Assembly (NCBI GenBank): GCA_023653785.1
Contig: JAMKCH010049375.1
Location: 1-64,000, forward strand
Reading direction: 5' to 3'
DNA from: Ophioderma brevispina
Lineage: Eukaryota > Echinodermata > Ophiuroidea > Amphilepidida > Ophiodermatidae
DNA length: 64,000 bases
In this document: one piece after another, positions 24,201 to 36,200 of the stretch
Position numbering within the stretch: the stretch's first letter is position 1
Layout of the letters: the number at the start of each line of letters is the position of its first letter
Notes under the pieces: model-generated
Told to the model about the DNA's origin: nothing
What the model saw: the letters and a program-made list of their open reading frames with translations, nothing else
Databases searched by the model: none
Translations under genes and position numbers: made by a program

Positions 24201-27200
24201 CCTATATCCCTTCCGGACGGAGGAGCCCAGTCTGTCGCTGGAGCACCTGCATTGACTGTGTGGCCATTATCCTGCAGCGATGCCGATATTCTGGCTTTTC
24301 GGCCGAGGGCTGCCTCGCTCATATCGGCGGTAAGAAGGAGATCCACCATGGACGCTTACTCTAAGCGTCTTGGAACCCTAGTTCCTCTGGTGTGAGCGAC
24401 TAGAGGTGTCTCCGACTCGGCGTCTGTATCCGAGATCGCTGACTTTTCACACCGCTCGCTTTGATAGCGGACTTGAAACTTCGACTGTTAGAAACTAACA
24501 AGTCCGCTATCTTAGCGATCCATAGAGGATTCGATGACGGATCTACCATTATGAACGATGGCTCGTTCCGTCTCCTTCTAGAGGGATGTTTAATACACGA
24601 CCTCCGCCAGGAAGACGGTCCCACCCTGGCCCGCTTAATACTGTTCCTTAGACCTACTAGTGAACCCCCGTTTGAACCACTGCCGAGGCATCACTAAACA
24701 TTTCACCATTACGACATCTCCTGTCGCTCCGCCTCTGGGAGACGATGCTCTGAGATCACGAAATCTCTTATGTCCAGCGTCAGAATTCTCCTTCGGGACG
24801 GGTCAATTGTTCTTTCAGGCCGGATTTTCTGGCCGAGAACGAGTCATCCTCATTCCGACACTCAACAATATCTACCCCCGAATGCATGTCAACTCTTCGG
24901 TGCGGGAAGATCGCTTGTGGTGTCCTGTTCGGGCCCTTGATTACTCTACAAACGTAAAACTAGTCCGCTCATGGGCTCGAACGACTCGTTGCTTCTTACA
25001 CAACCGTCCCCCACGGGTCCGGGCGTCAAAAGCGACAATTGCTAGATGGTTTAGCGCTGTAATTAATGAGTCCAACGCGTGGATAGGAGCTTCTCAAAAG
25101 CTCGAGCCCCATTCTGTTCGTACTATCACTTCGTCATGGGCCTATCACCGCGGATCCTCATTGCCGAAATCTGCAAGGCTATGTCCGTGAGGGCTCCCAC
25201 AACGTTTTTCGTCGGTGTACTCCAGAAACTAACAAACTCCCCAAGAGACGTTGCGAGGGGCACTCTGCAGAAACAACACTAACTTCAACTGCACTATCAT
25301 AAAGTCTCCCTCCTCCGGTGCCGACTGTGACGCTCGGCCCGGAGTATTCCGTTGTAAGGTGTAGCATCTATGTCCCCGACTTTTATGTTTAATGCTTTAA
25401 GTCTTTAACATATGTTACTTTATGTTTAGTGTGGGTTCGCCTTTGGCTGCATTCTGTTGGCTGCTCTGAATATCCATGCTCCACCTCCACTGAGTGTGCT
25501 AGTCTGGTGTTTATTGAAATTAGTCATTCAAACGGTGGTTAAATTGCATATATTTCAGTCAACATTGGTGTAAGGAAATCAGTTCAGTGTAATTATTTAT
25601 TCCAAAAAAACATTAATGTTTTATAAATCAGTGTTAACTGAATCCTGTATTTCTTTCCAATGTTGACTTCCCACTTCCAGGCCCCCCCAAAGCAGGATAT
25701 ATACGCGCGTCCGTGTGGGGTTGAGCCAAAACGGAATTAAGGAGCAGCTAAGGTCGACATGGTGTGACCTGGGGTCACTGGTCGAGCCCATTTCTCTTTT
25801 AGGGGCGTTATTATGGTATTTTGGGGCATCCACTTCTCAAGACGGGAAATTCTATTTTTCAGTCAACATGGAAAGAAATCAGGCTTCAGTTAAATATTTA
25901 TAAAACATAATGTGTTTTTGAATAATTTGTACCTATTTTAAATAATTGTAGCAAGTCCAGTGACTTGTGACTCTTGCCCCAAAAGTCTAAAGATGATAAT
26001 CTTAGTAAAATAATAAGTGAAGTTTGATGATACCACTTAGGTTTGCTTTACTTGTAAGTCATCCTTTTTTCTTGATAGGATGGAGATAGGAACAAGTCTT
26101 GGTTCAACAAGAAGAAATCCTTTCTTCAAAGGCTATCAACATAGAATAGGTAAGTATTTCCCAATCGATAAAAGGTTAATGAAAGATGCGTTAACTACAG
26201 CTACAACATGCTGTTTTGGATATCCGTCGCCCCCATCACATATGTCCTCATCTGACATTTTTTTAACTTTTTTGAGAATATATTTTGCAATGTACTTATA
26301 ATGTTATGGTCGATACAATGCACAAATTTACAATCATGAAAGTGACCTTAATTAGTGAGATATTAATTAAGATTTTGATCAATAAGCTCAAAACTGCTAT
26401 CGCGATTCACATACTGTCTTATGTTCATTACACATATAATAAAATAAATACAATAGGCTTATAATTAACGTGTTTCGTAAAACAAGCTGTTTACTTTTTT
26501 TCACATACAGATTATGTGCGTCTTAGCTGCCTCGTGCGTGGAACATTTCGTGTTTCACATAGTGAGGCTATCTGAACGCATTGAAATAATAACGGTGAAA
26601 TTAAGCGCTATATTGGTGAAATAACGACTTTTTTTTGCGCTTCACATCAGACTTATGACTTTGGAGCTTTAATATCAGGAATACATGCACTTTCAAAACT
26701 CAGCAAGGTTAAAACTTAAATACAGAATGTTTTCTTCAAATGCAGAATTAAAAAGTAAATTGGTAGGTTAAATTCCATAGTACACAACCATGAAATCTCC
26801 CCGGTAGAATTTCAATGGCGATTTTCTCGAAAATGGCATTTCGTCAGATAAGACATTATTTGATGTGGGCGACGCTATAATAGTATGTAATAAAACTATA
26901 TTGTGATAATCAATTAGGTTTTTTAAAACTATGTTATTGTTCTCCTCTGGCATCCACCAAAAAAACCAAAAAGTACAAAAGAAAGTCCAATCCCAAGGTT
27001 TGAGAGAGCTGATAGGGAAGGGCATCTACCAAAAGAAACAGGGACTAAGGAAACCGGAGAAAGGATCAGACCCAATCCGAATCTTGGCCAACCCAGCATT
27101 GGTCCAGAACCTTTTGAAGATGGTGAGTCATTGTAGCGTTCACTTCTGAAAAACAACCTTTATAATTGTGTCCCTGCCAGAATTTGCCGGTGGCACCCGC

Positions 27201-30200
27201 ATTGGTCACAGACCTTTTGAAGATGGTGATCATTGTAGTGTTCACGTTCTGAAAAACAACCTTTATAATGTGTCGCTGCAGATTTGCCGGTGGCACCTAC
27301 CCGTCCTCAATTCTTTCTGCCCATGTGGCCCATGTTTTCAAGGTCAAGTTTCGTAGAACGTTTCTCATTGTGACCCCTTTTACAAACCCAGGAACAGTTT
27401 GCATGACAAACACCCCCCTTTTGCAGTAAAGGTTGTTATGAGTACCAGTTATCACATAAATATCAATCCGAAGGTGTCAAGACAAGACCTTATTTTGTTT
27501 GTCTTGCTATTCAATTTCAATCCAACTTAAGTGGGCAGACAACTGTGTACATAAAGCACCGGTAACTGGTAGCATGCCGTTCTTTTGTCCTACAAAGTGC
27601 TTAAAAGTAAGAATACCTCAAAGTGTCAGATGGTGGGATACAGCATTTTTGTCAGACTTCAAATCCTTGAATGAACTGGGGATTTAGATATTTCTGACTG
27701 GCTCTCATCAATGAGTAATGAGTAATAAGTCACTGCGACTTTTTCCTGGGTTTGTGTAAAGTGGGTCAACATTTGAGAAAAGTCCAATTGCTACAGAAAT
27801 TGGGTCAGAGATTCCCCTTGAACCTCATATGATTATGGGCAAGTGTCACATGACCAAGGTCAGTAAAAGGTCATATTAGGTCATTATAAAATGAACTGAA
27901 AACAAAATTGCATAATTTTGAAAAGTTGGAGCTCAATTGCAACCAAACTTGCCATACATGCAATTTGGAAACATTCATATATAGGTCAAGGGTCACTTTG
28001 TACGTTCAACGGTCATCGAGGTCATGTTATAAATAGGAGTGAGATGGAAGGTTGGAATCAAAAACAGGTGTCATTGGGGTTCGAGAACTGCTTGAGGAAG
28101 ACAGGAATAACAATCTTTGTATCCTAACAATCTTGTCATCAAGCAAAGTATTGTCATAATTAGTGGTATGTGAGTTGAGAGTCCTTTAATTTTGCTAATT
28201 CCAGTTAAAAGCCTAACTCCCTGTGGAAGACTTTTAATCTTCCAAAGAGGATTTATGCTTCAAATGGAAATTAACAACATATGGGCTATTCCCTTTGGGA
28301 TTATCTACAACCTTAATAAAAAGTGTTACTTGTAAACTTCGTCTCGGTGTGATGTAGCCCAATGGCCTTAAATGACAATCGGATCAAGGTGTATTGATTC
28401 ACTTTGGCTGGACACATTTTGAGACAGTGTCGCCAATCACAACATCCAAACATTAAGTCCATTTTTAGTGTGTGTGTTGGGGGTATTGGGACTGTGGATG
28501 GTGTTGGTAGGATAGCTACTCATGTGGTAAAAAATAACATAATTGGCAATTTCAATGGTTTTAAAGTGATCTAACCAACGTTTTATAAGGTTCAGTAGCT
28601 TAATTCTCAAATTTCGTAATCTGATGGTGTGTTTTTGACATTATGACAAATGGTTACAATTGCAGTGCTCGTAAGACACTACGTTGGTATTTTGTCCTTT
28701 TATGAACTTCAAAACAAATTTTGTGATTTATTCCTGACCATATAAAATCTTCTTGTAAAATTAGATAAATAATAACTAATCGCAGTTAGATGCAACTACT
28801 ACCACAATACAACATAACTGACCGTCATTGAAGAAACACTGATCATCTAGGATTTGAATCCTGGACCTTTGGTTTTATTAGTCCGAATATGGCATATAGG
28901 ATTTTCTAAAAATTGACTCTTTTGTCTGCATCTTCATTGATGACATTGTAGATGATCCATTGAAGTCTGCTTCAGTACCCACAACCAGCAGTAGTGAGGA
29001 CATATTGAACAAGTACAGGGAATTGAGGAGAGCCCAGTCAACAGAGAATCTAGAGGCAGCAGATGGAACAGCACACAATGGTAAGACATTAAAGTATATT
29101 ACATAAACAAACAGATTCTTACTTGCAATGTATCTGTGCCAAAGCTTCTCTCATTTCTTGTATGGCAGCTACTGCACAGTACACACTGAGCAATTTGTGA
29201 TATAGTACCTGCACAGGTGTTTGAAAGTCACATTTATTTAGAGAATAAAGGTATGATTTTGGGAACCGGTACTCTCTTTACGACAAATTGAACCCAAGGC
29301 GATACCATTATTTTAAGTGGAAGAACGAGGCCGGAGGCCGGAGGCCGAGTTCTTCCACGCAAAAATAATGGTGTCGCTGGGTTCAATTCGTCGTAAAGAG
29401 AGTACCGGTTCCCAAAATCATACCTTTATTCTCATTCTTAAACATCTTTATCATTTAAGGTCATCTATAAACCAATTTCGCGATGCTTTACGGCTTAAAT
29501 ACAACAAGAAAGGACTGCCACCACCCAGTGACAACAATCGAACAACCCGTTGAACGCAACGATCATATGCAACGAGACGCAACGTAGGCAGACGAGCACA
29601 AAAGTAGCAAAACGCGGTGTGATGCGAGTGCTTCAACCTAAAAACAACTTCAGTATGCAGAGCGTACTACCTGGGTTCAATTAAACGAATTAAACCCGGG
29701 CATCAACCAATGAAATTGCTTACACTTTCATAGATGTTTAAGAATATAACTTAACCAGAATAAAAAAAAAATATCAAAGGCACCACAGATTTGGCTACTG
29801 GCTTGGGTCTTTTGTTTGAGCCATTTAGCACAGCCATGAAAGAACTGGAAGAAGTGCGAAATCCAGCAGTTTTTCCAAATCGCATCACAATTATAAAAAG
29901 CAATGGAAAATCTTGAATTTTGGGTCATCTTGACCGGACGTTGTCATTGATGTGTAATGCTGTAGGGGCTTTGAACAAAGTTTCCTCAGCTGTATTTTCA
30001 AACAAAGGTGGTGATCGTACAATAACTTTTTGGTGATTCTTCATCCCGAGAAAGTTTATTAATTTATTTGCAGTCTTGCAAAACAAAATTTCATTGGTCA
30101 TATAAGCCAGATCCCTTTTATACCAACAATGCAGGTGAGATTTGTAGATGGTGAGCAAGGACTTTAGAATCGTCAACAGATGAATCTGTCAGCCAAACCA

Positions 30201-33200
30201 GAATCATCCGATTTCAGACCCGGTCTCATACCTGGATCCAGAGCACCTGGAGAGCTCTTATGCCTTCACAGATGCCAAACGCAAGCTACCCTGCATCGTT
30301 CTGCGCTCAGCGACTCCAGATCTCCACGGCTCGTGTAACTTTTCAGCAGCCCGAGTTGGGAGCAGGGGTGGTTGTAAGAGGCGGTATGTTATAAAATGAC
30401 AGAACAAGAGGGAATATCCTGAGAATGAACTGGTGGCTTTCTGAAAGTGCAGCTTGGCTGAGGCTATGAATTACAGGACACGTCATTGATTGCCACAGCT
30501 AGAGAAGACTTTAGATGTGTCAGAACTTTGAAAATAATGTAGGGTATGTTGTTAAGATATACTAAGTGAACATACAGGGGTAAATAGAAATGTGCGAATA
30601 AGTACAAAGTTGTATTATAGCTTACTAAGTGCCTTGCTGGGCCAATAGCAAAATGATTTTTAGCTCTGTGGATATTGCCAGAGTGGACTGATCACATTTT
30701 TTCTCCTAAGGAGCGAAGCAAGCTGGTAGACCAGACTTTTTGGGCGTCACTTCTAAGATTTTTAAGGGGGTTTTTGCAGCACCATCAGAATAATGTTGTA
30801 TAGATTTGATATTGGTATTTGGTACAAAAATGGCATTAGGAGCACTATTCTAGTAATACGGAGGTTTCCGGTTTGAGTCCGGCCAAGTACAATTTTTTTT
30901 CAACACCTGCGTGCGATGGCTATCTCCAGGTAAGGGTTTTCAAGATAATTCGGTGCAAAAATTGGGGTGAAGTACAACCATAATAAAATGTCTATCTTAA
31001 TATAAGTGTTGGCAGTTATCTAAAAGGTGCAAAACTTTTTCCACACTAATTGGATCTTACAGGTGCAAGAAGTTGCTGGTTTCCTTGAGAGAAGATTACG
31101 AGAGGAGAACGCCCTAACATTGCATAATCTCGTAGAAGTCGCAAGGGGACCTGATATCCTCTAGGGCTAACCCTGGAACGATTACTGGAAAGGTCCAAAG
31201 GTATATGGTGGATCTTTTTGATGACAAAGTAATAATAGCTTGCCGATGTAACTTACCAATAGCACTGCTTTATTTTGATCTTTAATTCATAAAGTTGTCA
31301 TCGCGACACATATTCAGGCGTAAACAATCACCAAGGTACATGCATAAGAATTCACCTTAGGTGATAAAATCTTCTTTAATTTCTAAATTTGGCAAACATC
31401 TTGGTTGCCATCTTGAAAAATTCATTATTGTAATGCCCGAATGTTTTGAAATCATTAAGAAATGTAAAACCTTGTGTCTATGAGTTCTGAAAGGAACTCC
31501 TACTAAACTATAATGAAGTTCTAATGGCATTTATTTTAAAAAAAATCCAATGTGGACATTTTGAAAAGGGTAGTATGTGCAGCTTTTTGGTGTGGAAACC
31601 TAACAAATCATGGTCAGGAGTACACCCCCTTCAAGAATCGATACACTCAGCCAAAAAAAGGAAAGTCCCCGTCTGATACCTTTTGACGTAACTCAAACAG
31701 TATTTTTAATTTATTTTATTATTCAAAAACTGATGGATGCGCAAATTTCTTAACGCACAAAATGACAATTTACGTTTGCCCGATAGACATCGTTTGTACC
31801 AGGAAATCGTCCATTTTATGAAATTTCTTGCAACGAAAAAAAGTTGCACTTTTGTCTGCAAAATTTAATTTCAACAGAAAAGTGCTGAAAAAAAAAAAGT
31901 ATCTCACTTATTTTTGGTCTAAAAAAACCATTATTCTCCATTCAAAAAGGTTATCAACTCAGCAAGGAAGCAAGCTGTTCAATGTTCGATAATTGGTAGG
32001 TCCACCGTCCTTTTAATGACTTCAAGACACCTCTTGCGCATATGTTGACCAAAGTGGTTATACGCTGTTATTAAGTTGGCCAAGCCCGTTGCAATATGGC
32101 ACATGCAAATCCTGCAAAGATGGTTTTCTTTGCACTTTTCATGTTGGCTTTCCATTCTTGATGTTAGGCACCGGTTTCAAGGGATGGCAGTAAGGGGATT
32201 TTGCCGGCCATTCCATATGCTTAATCCCGTTGTCTTCCAGATACCGGTTTGTGACATGAGCACGATGGACACGTCTGCCTCATGTTGTAATGCGAGGTCG
32301 ACCACTTCTTGGAAGAATCCGTTACCTTCCCTGATCTGCCGAAACTTCACTCTCAGTTTCCGGCTAGCCTTTCGCGTTACTCCTAAAACCTTTTGCTACT
32401 CTCTACAGGTACACCTTTGTATAGAAGGCGTAGCCCCCCCCCATTTCCAAAGTGTTTCATGCACGCATCTTTAAAGCTAACCATAATAGCATATTCAACA
32501 TGCCAAACCCAACACAAGATGATAATTAACACGATGGCATGACTTTGATTTTAATCTAAAGAATTCACAGTTAAAAAAGTTAAAAGAGATTATGTAATCT
32601 CTACGGAGCAGTCCTTTTCTTTTCATGTTGATTATGTACAACACACAGACAGAGCAACAGCAGTAGTATTCACAATGCTCAAGAAATGTGGAATGAAATG
32701 TGAACCGTACACACTTGGAAATCAAACTTCTACGTTTCAGGAATAATAGTGCAACTTTTTTCCCTTGGCAGGAAATTTCATAAACTGGACGATGTTGGTG
32801 GTAATAAAAACGATTGTTATCGGGCAAAAAAGTAAATGTTCCATTTTGTGCATAAGAATTTGCGCAATCATCAGTTTTTGATATAAAAATAAATTAAATA
32901 GCTTTTCTTGAGGTTACGTCAAAAGGTATCAGACGGGGACTTTTTTTGTTGATGAGTGTTATATGGGAATATATGAGACATAGCTCAGTTCATACCTTCA
33001 ATTTTGTTAGGTAACTTGCGGTGAAGCAAACAATGATCAGCAGCTATTGTTTATCACCTTTTGTGGTTCAGAAGCAAAGAAACTGTCAACAACTTATTCA
33101 CATGGTGTGTGTGAGGCTGTCCTTGAGAGACAAGAACCATCCATCCAGAAATTCATCAACGACTTCAAGGCATTGACGGCTGCAGACGAGAAGGTAAATT

Positions 33201-36200
33201 AAATCAATAGCAAAGTCTGAAGGCTAATGGTGAAGGGGTGTTGGGTATATAATTGGAAAATCAGAAAAGAAAACTTAAGGCAATATTAGTGATTTACTAA
33301 AAATTTCAAAAAATAATTAAAAATCAAATTTCTTTGCATGTTTAGAAAGAAGTCTCTTAACATAAACTGAGTGCCTAAAGTCTGGACAGAACACTGATAA
33401 AAAAAAATTGGATGTTTTAATCATTACTTGTCCATACGCCGACAAACGTACTGCAACAAGTAATTGAATGGAGATTCATATCTTTGAACTCTGCAGTTTT
33501 CGTCCTTTCTATCAAATTTTTCCTTTGCAAAAATTAACTATGAGAATTCTACAGAACTATTCTTCACTGAATCCATTCCAGCAAATTTTAATATTTTGAA
33601 CTCTTTCGGTGTGAATCACGCTAGTGTCTTTATTCTTTAACAAGAAAATGATGTGTGGTTTGGTTGTTATGAGTGAAAATGTATCCCATTTTCATAGAAA
33701 CAAAAATTAATTTTTTAACGGAGAGTACTATATGGGGCTTAAAAAATCTGATTTTAGCTCGCACATCAAAACGGATCAAAATATCGGCCCAAAATTTACA
33801 GATGTTTTTGGGGCCAGGTCATTCAATCTAGATGAAAAAAGTTACATAATTAAATTGGGTCATCCACTCTACCTTTCAAGTGGCTTGTGCATGGACATCT
33901 TAACTGCAATTACTAGCAAAACTCAGGTCATAGGTGCACCATAGAGACTTGGCATGTCATGGTAGGTTTAGGTTAAGTATACCAAGTCAAAGGTCATTAG
34001 AGGGCAAATTGTACAGTGAGTGAAGGAAAGTGGATTGCGAAAGCAGGGTGACAATAGTGGTTCGAGAACTGCCTTCTTTTTGGCTGATAGAATTGCTATC
34101 TGGACATTTATATTTTTGTGCTTTTTCTTTTCAAAACTTGGAATCTTCTGCCAGAAGTAGTTTTCTTTCTCTGTTTGGTACAATATCTACTTTTACAATA
34201 GCCAAAACATTTAATGCAAACCTTCAGCGGATTTAGCGTATTGTAGTCTCTTTCATGCTTTCACCATCATTAGCTTAATGCAAGAATCTCCCTTTAAATC
34301 CATCAAGTCTGTTTGTTTAAAGAGATGACTTATCTATTATTAAAATACACTGAATTGATTTCCCCCCTTGTGCCCTTTCAGAACATATCTGGTGATGTTT
34401 TACATAAGAACTGAACCAGTGGATTCAGAATGATCCCATATGGCAACGGTATGTTTTTCATAAATTCATGTGAAATGTGAACTTTACTAGGTAAGATTAA
34501 CTTCAAAATTTAGAAGAATGGTTTAAACTATGTTCAGAAGAAAACTAATGGATATTCTGCTCTGCACACAGACTTAATCATCAAAAAAATATTTGGTACA
34601 CATGCATTAAAATATAGGACCCTCCCACTGTTCCAAATGAGATTGAATTTTGGTAAGTCATTGTTCTTAGAAGCAGAGGTCTTCCCCTTTTACCCAAAAT
34701 TCTTCCCCATTCCCTATCAATCAATGTGGGGGAACTGGCAAAGCTGTTGACAACGCAATGGCTTGGTCAACATTGACTGGGTGAGAGGGGGGCACCTTTT
34801 CCCTAAATCGGTCAAAGTGATCCAACATTTTTTTCGAGGACTGTAGTTCTAGTGTCAATAAACAAGTTTGTTTCATGTGGCATATATCCCTGAGAGATGT
34901 GTGGTCCAGTGGATGAGGGCCTGACCTACATGCCAAAGGTTGTGGGTTCAGCCATGCTATGACCAATGTGTTGTGTGCTAACTACTCTTCACCCAGGTAT
35001 ATGAACAGGAACTTAAATGGCCCATTCCATGTCATGTTTCTTGCTTGAGGATATCTTCAACATAACTGAATAGAGGGGTGATGTCGTATGTCAACATTGA
35101 TTTTTTCAGGGGCCAATATATGTCCAAAATGCAAAAATTGGGATTTTAAAGGCGTAACTCCACTTATTACTTACCTAATTGTGCTTATTATTTTGTATGG
35201 AGAAAGTCCTACAGTGTGACTCAAGATGAACAAAGGAAAATGGACATTAAAAATTTTCCTTACAGAGTTCTGACCCCCCCAAACTTGTCCCCAGGATGAA
35301 AGATATTGCATTTGTACAACGAAATAAAACTTTAAAGAAAGAGAGCTATGCACATTTTTTTTATGTCAAATTTGAATTCTACAACAAAAAAATCCCCTAT
35401 AGTGATTTCAAAGTTGGGTAAGGTTCCATTACAAGTTTTGTCCATCTCAAAATTGGTCTTTTGGGCACCACAGATTTTTGATTGGTGACCCCCCCCCCAC
35501 AAATTTCTGAATGCTCCTGCGGAAAAATGAACGGGGCGGGTTCATGACGCCTCAAAATTTCGGAATTTTCATTTCTCATCACAATATTTCATCACAGTGT
35601 CCAAAGAAAAATCCATGACATGCTGCTGTGTGGCCCCATCTTCGAGCATTGACATGGAATAGCCCCAATGTAATGTATGGATTTATCTTTTCAAGCAATT
35701 GATCTATTTCTCTCTTAACAAGTAGTAATGCAGTTTTTAGACCTACATTACTACCCTGTGGACACTTCATACAAATTTCTGTTTTCGTCTGTGTATTAGC
35801 TGCCAGTTAAACCCTACCTCTGAATGCCAAAGTTGCTACAAGAAAAGTTCCATTATGAAGTGGAATCCCTACAAGCTAGCTTTAATATACCCAATGGAGA
35901 AGGCGAAGATAGCAAGAGACCAGTAAGTTGTCTAATGTCGGCTATAGTCACCCTCACAAATCGCTTTTCCTATAGGCATCTACATCTACGTGCGCGTGTA
36001 GAGTTGCTACTTAGTGTAACATTATGTAATTCCCCTTGTGCTATTGGTCATGGTTCTGTCAGGCGGGAATTCGGGTGTAGTTTCTTTCAAAGAAGAAAAA
36101 GAATTATGGGCAGAAGAGTAATATAGTAATTGTTTGAACATTGGGTACAGAAGTTTAAAACTCGGAGTCAGCTCGAGTGAAAAAATTTGCACTCCACTGG

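Larger units (their letters stand above)
19056..25535 (+). mobile_element. DIRS-like tyrosine-recombinase retrotransposon (decayed)
   Basis: Autonomous retroelements of the DIRS group carry a gag-like ORF, a reverse transcriptase/RNase H and a tyrosine recombinase instead of a DDE integrase. Here, in order on the + strand, are a Pro/Ser/Arg-rich gag-like region (about 20,500-22,320), reverse transcriptase (22,330-23,400), RNase H (23,470-23,850) and a recombinase (24,340-25,280). The coding core is clearly more GC-rich than the AT-rich host introns. Exact termini are not established; limits given are the edges of the flanking foldback repeats. All domains have frame breaks and stops, so it is not functional as written. 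It sits within a GAPVD1 intron in the gene's orientation. Confidence 0.85.

Noticed and set aside
28845..28870. Minus-strand B-box-like 'aggattcaaatcct' as a tRNA
   Set aside because: No matching A box or acceptor stem was found.
32076..32474. 132-codon + strand open frame
   Set aside because: It is antisense to the Tc1-type transposase relic on the minus strand.
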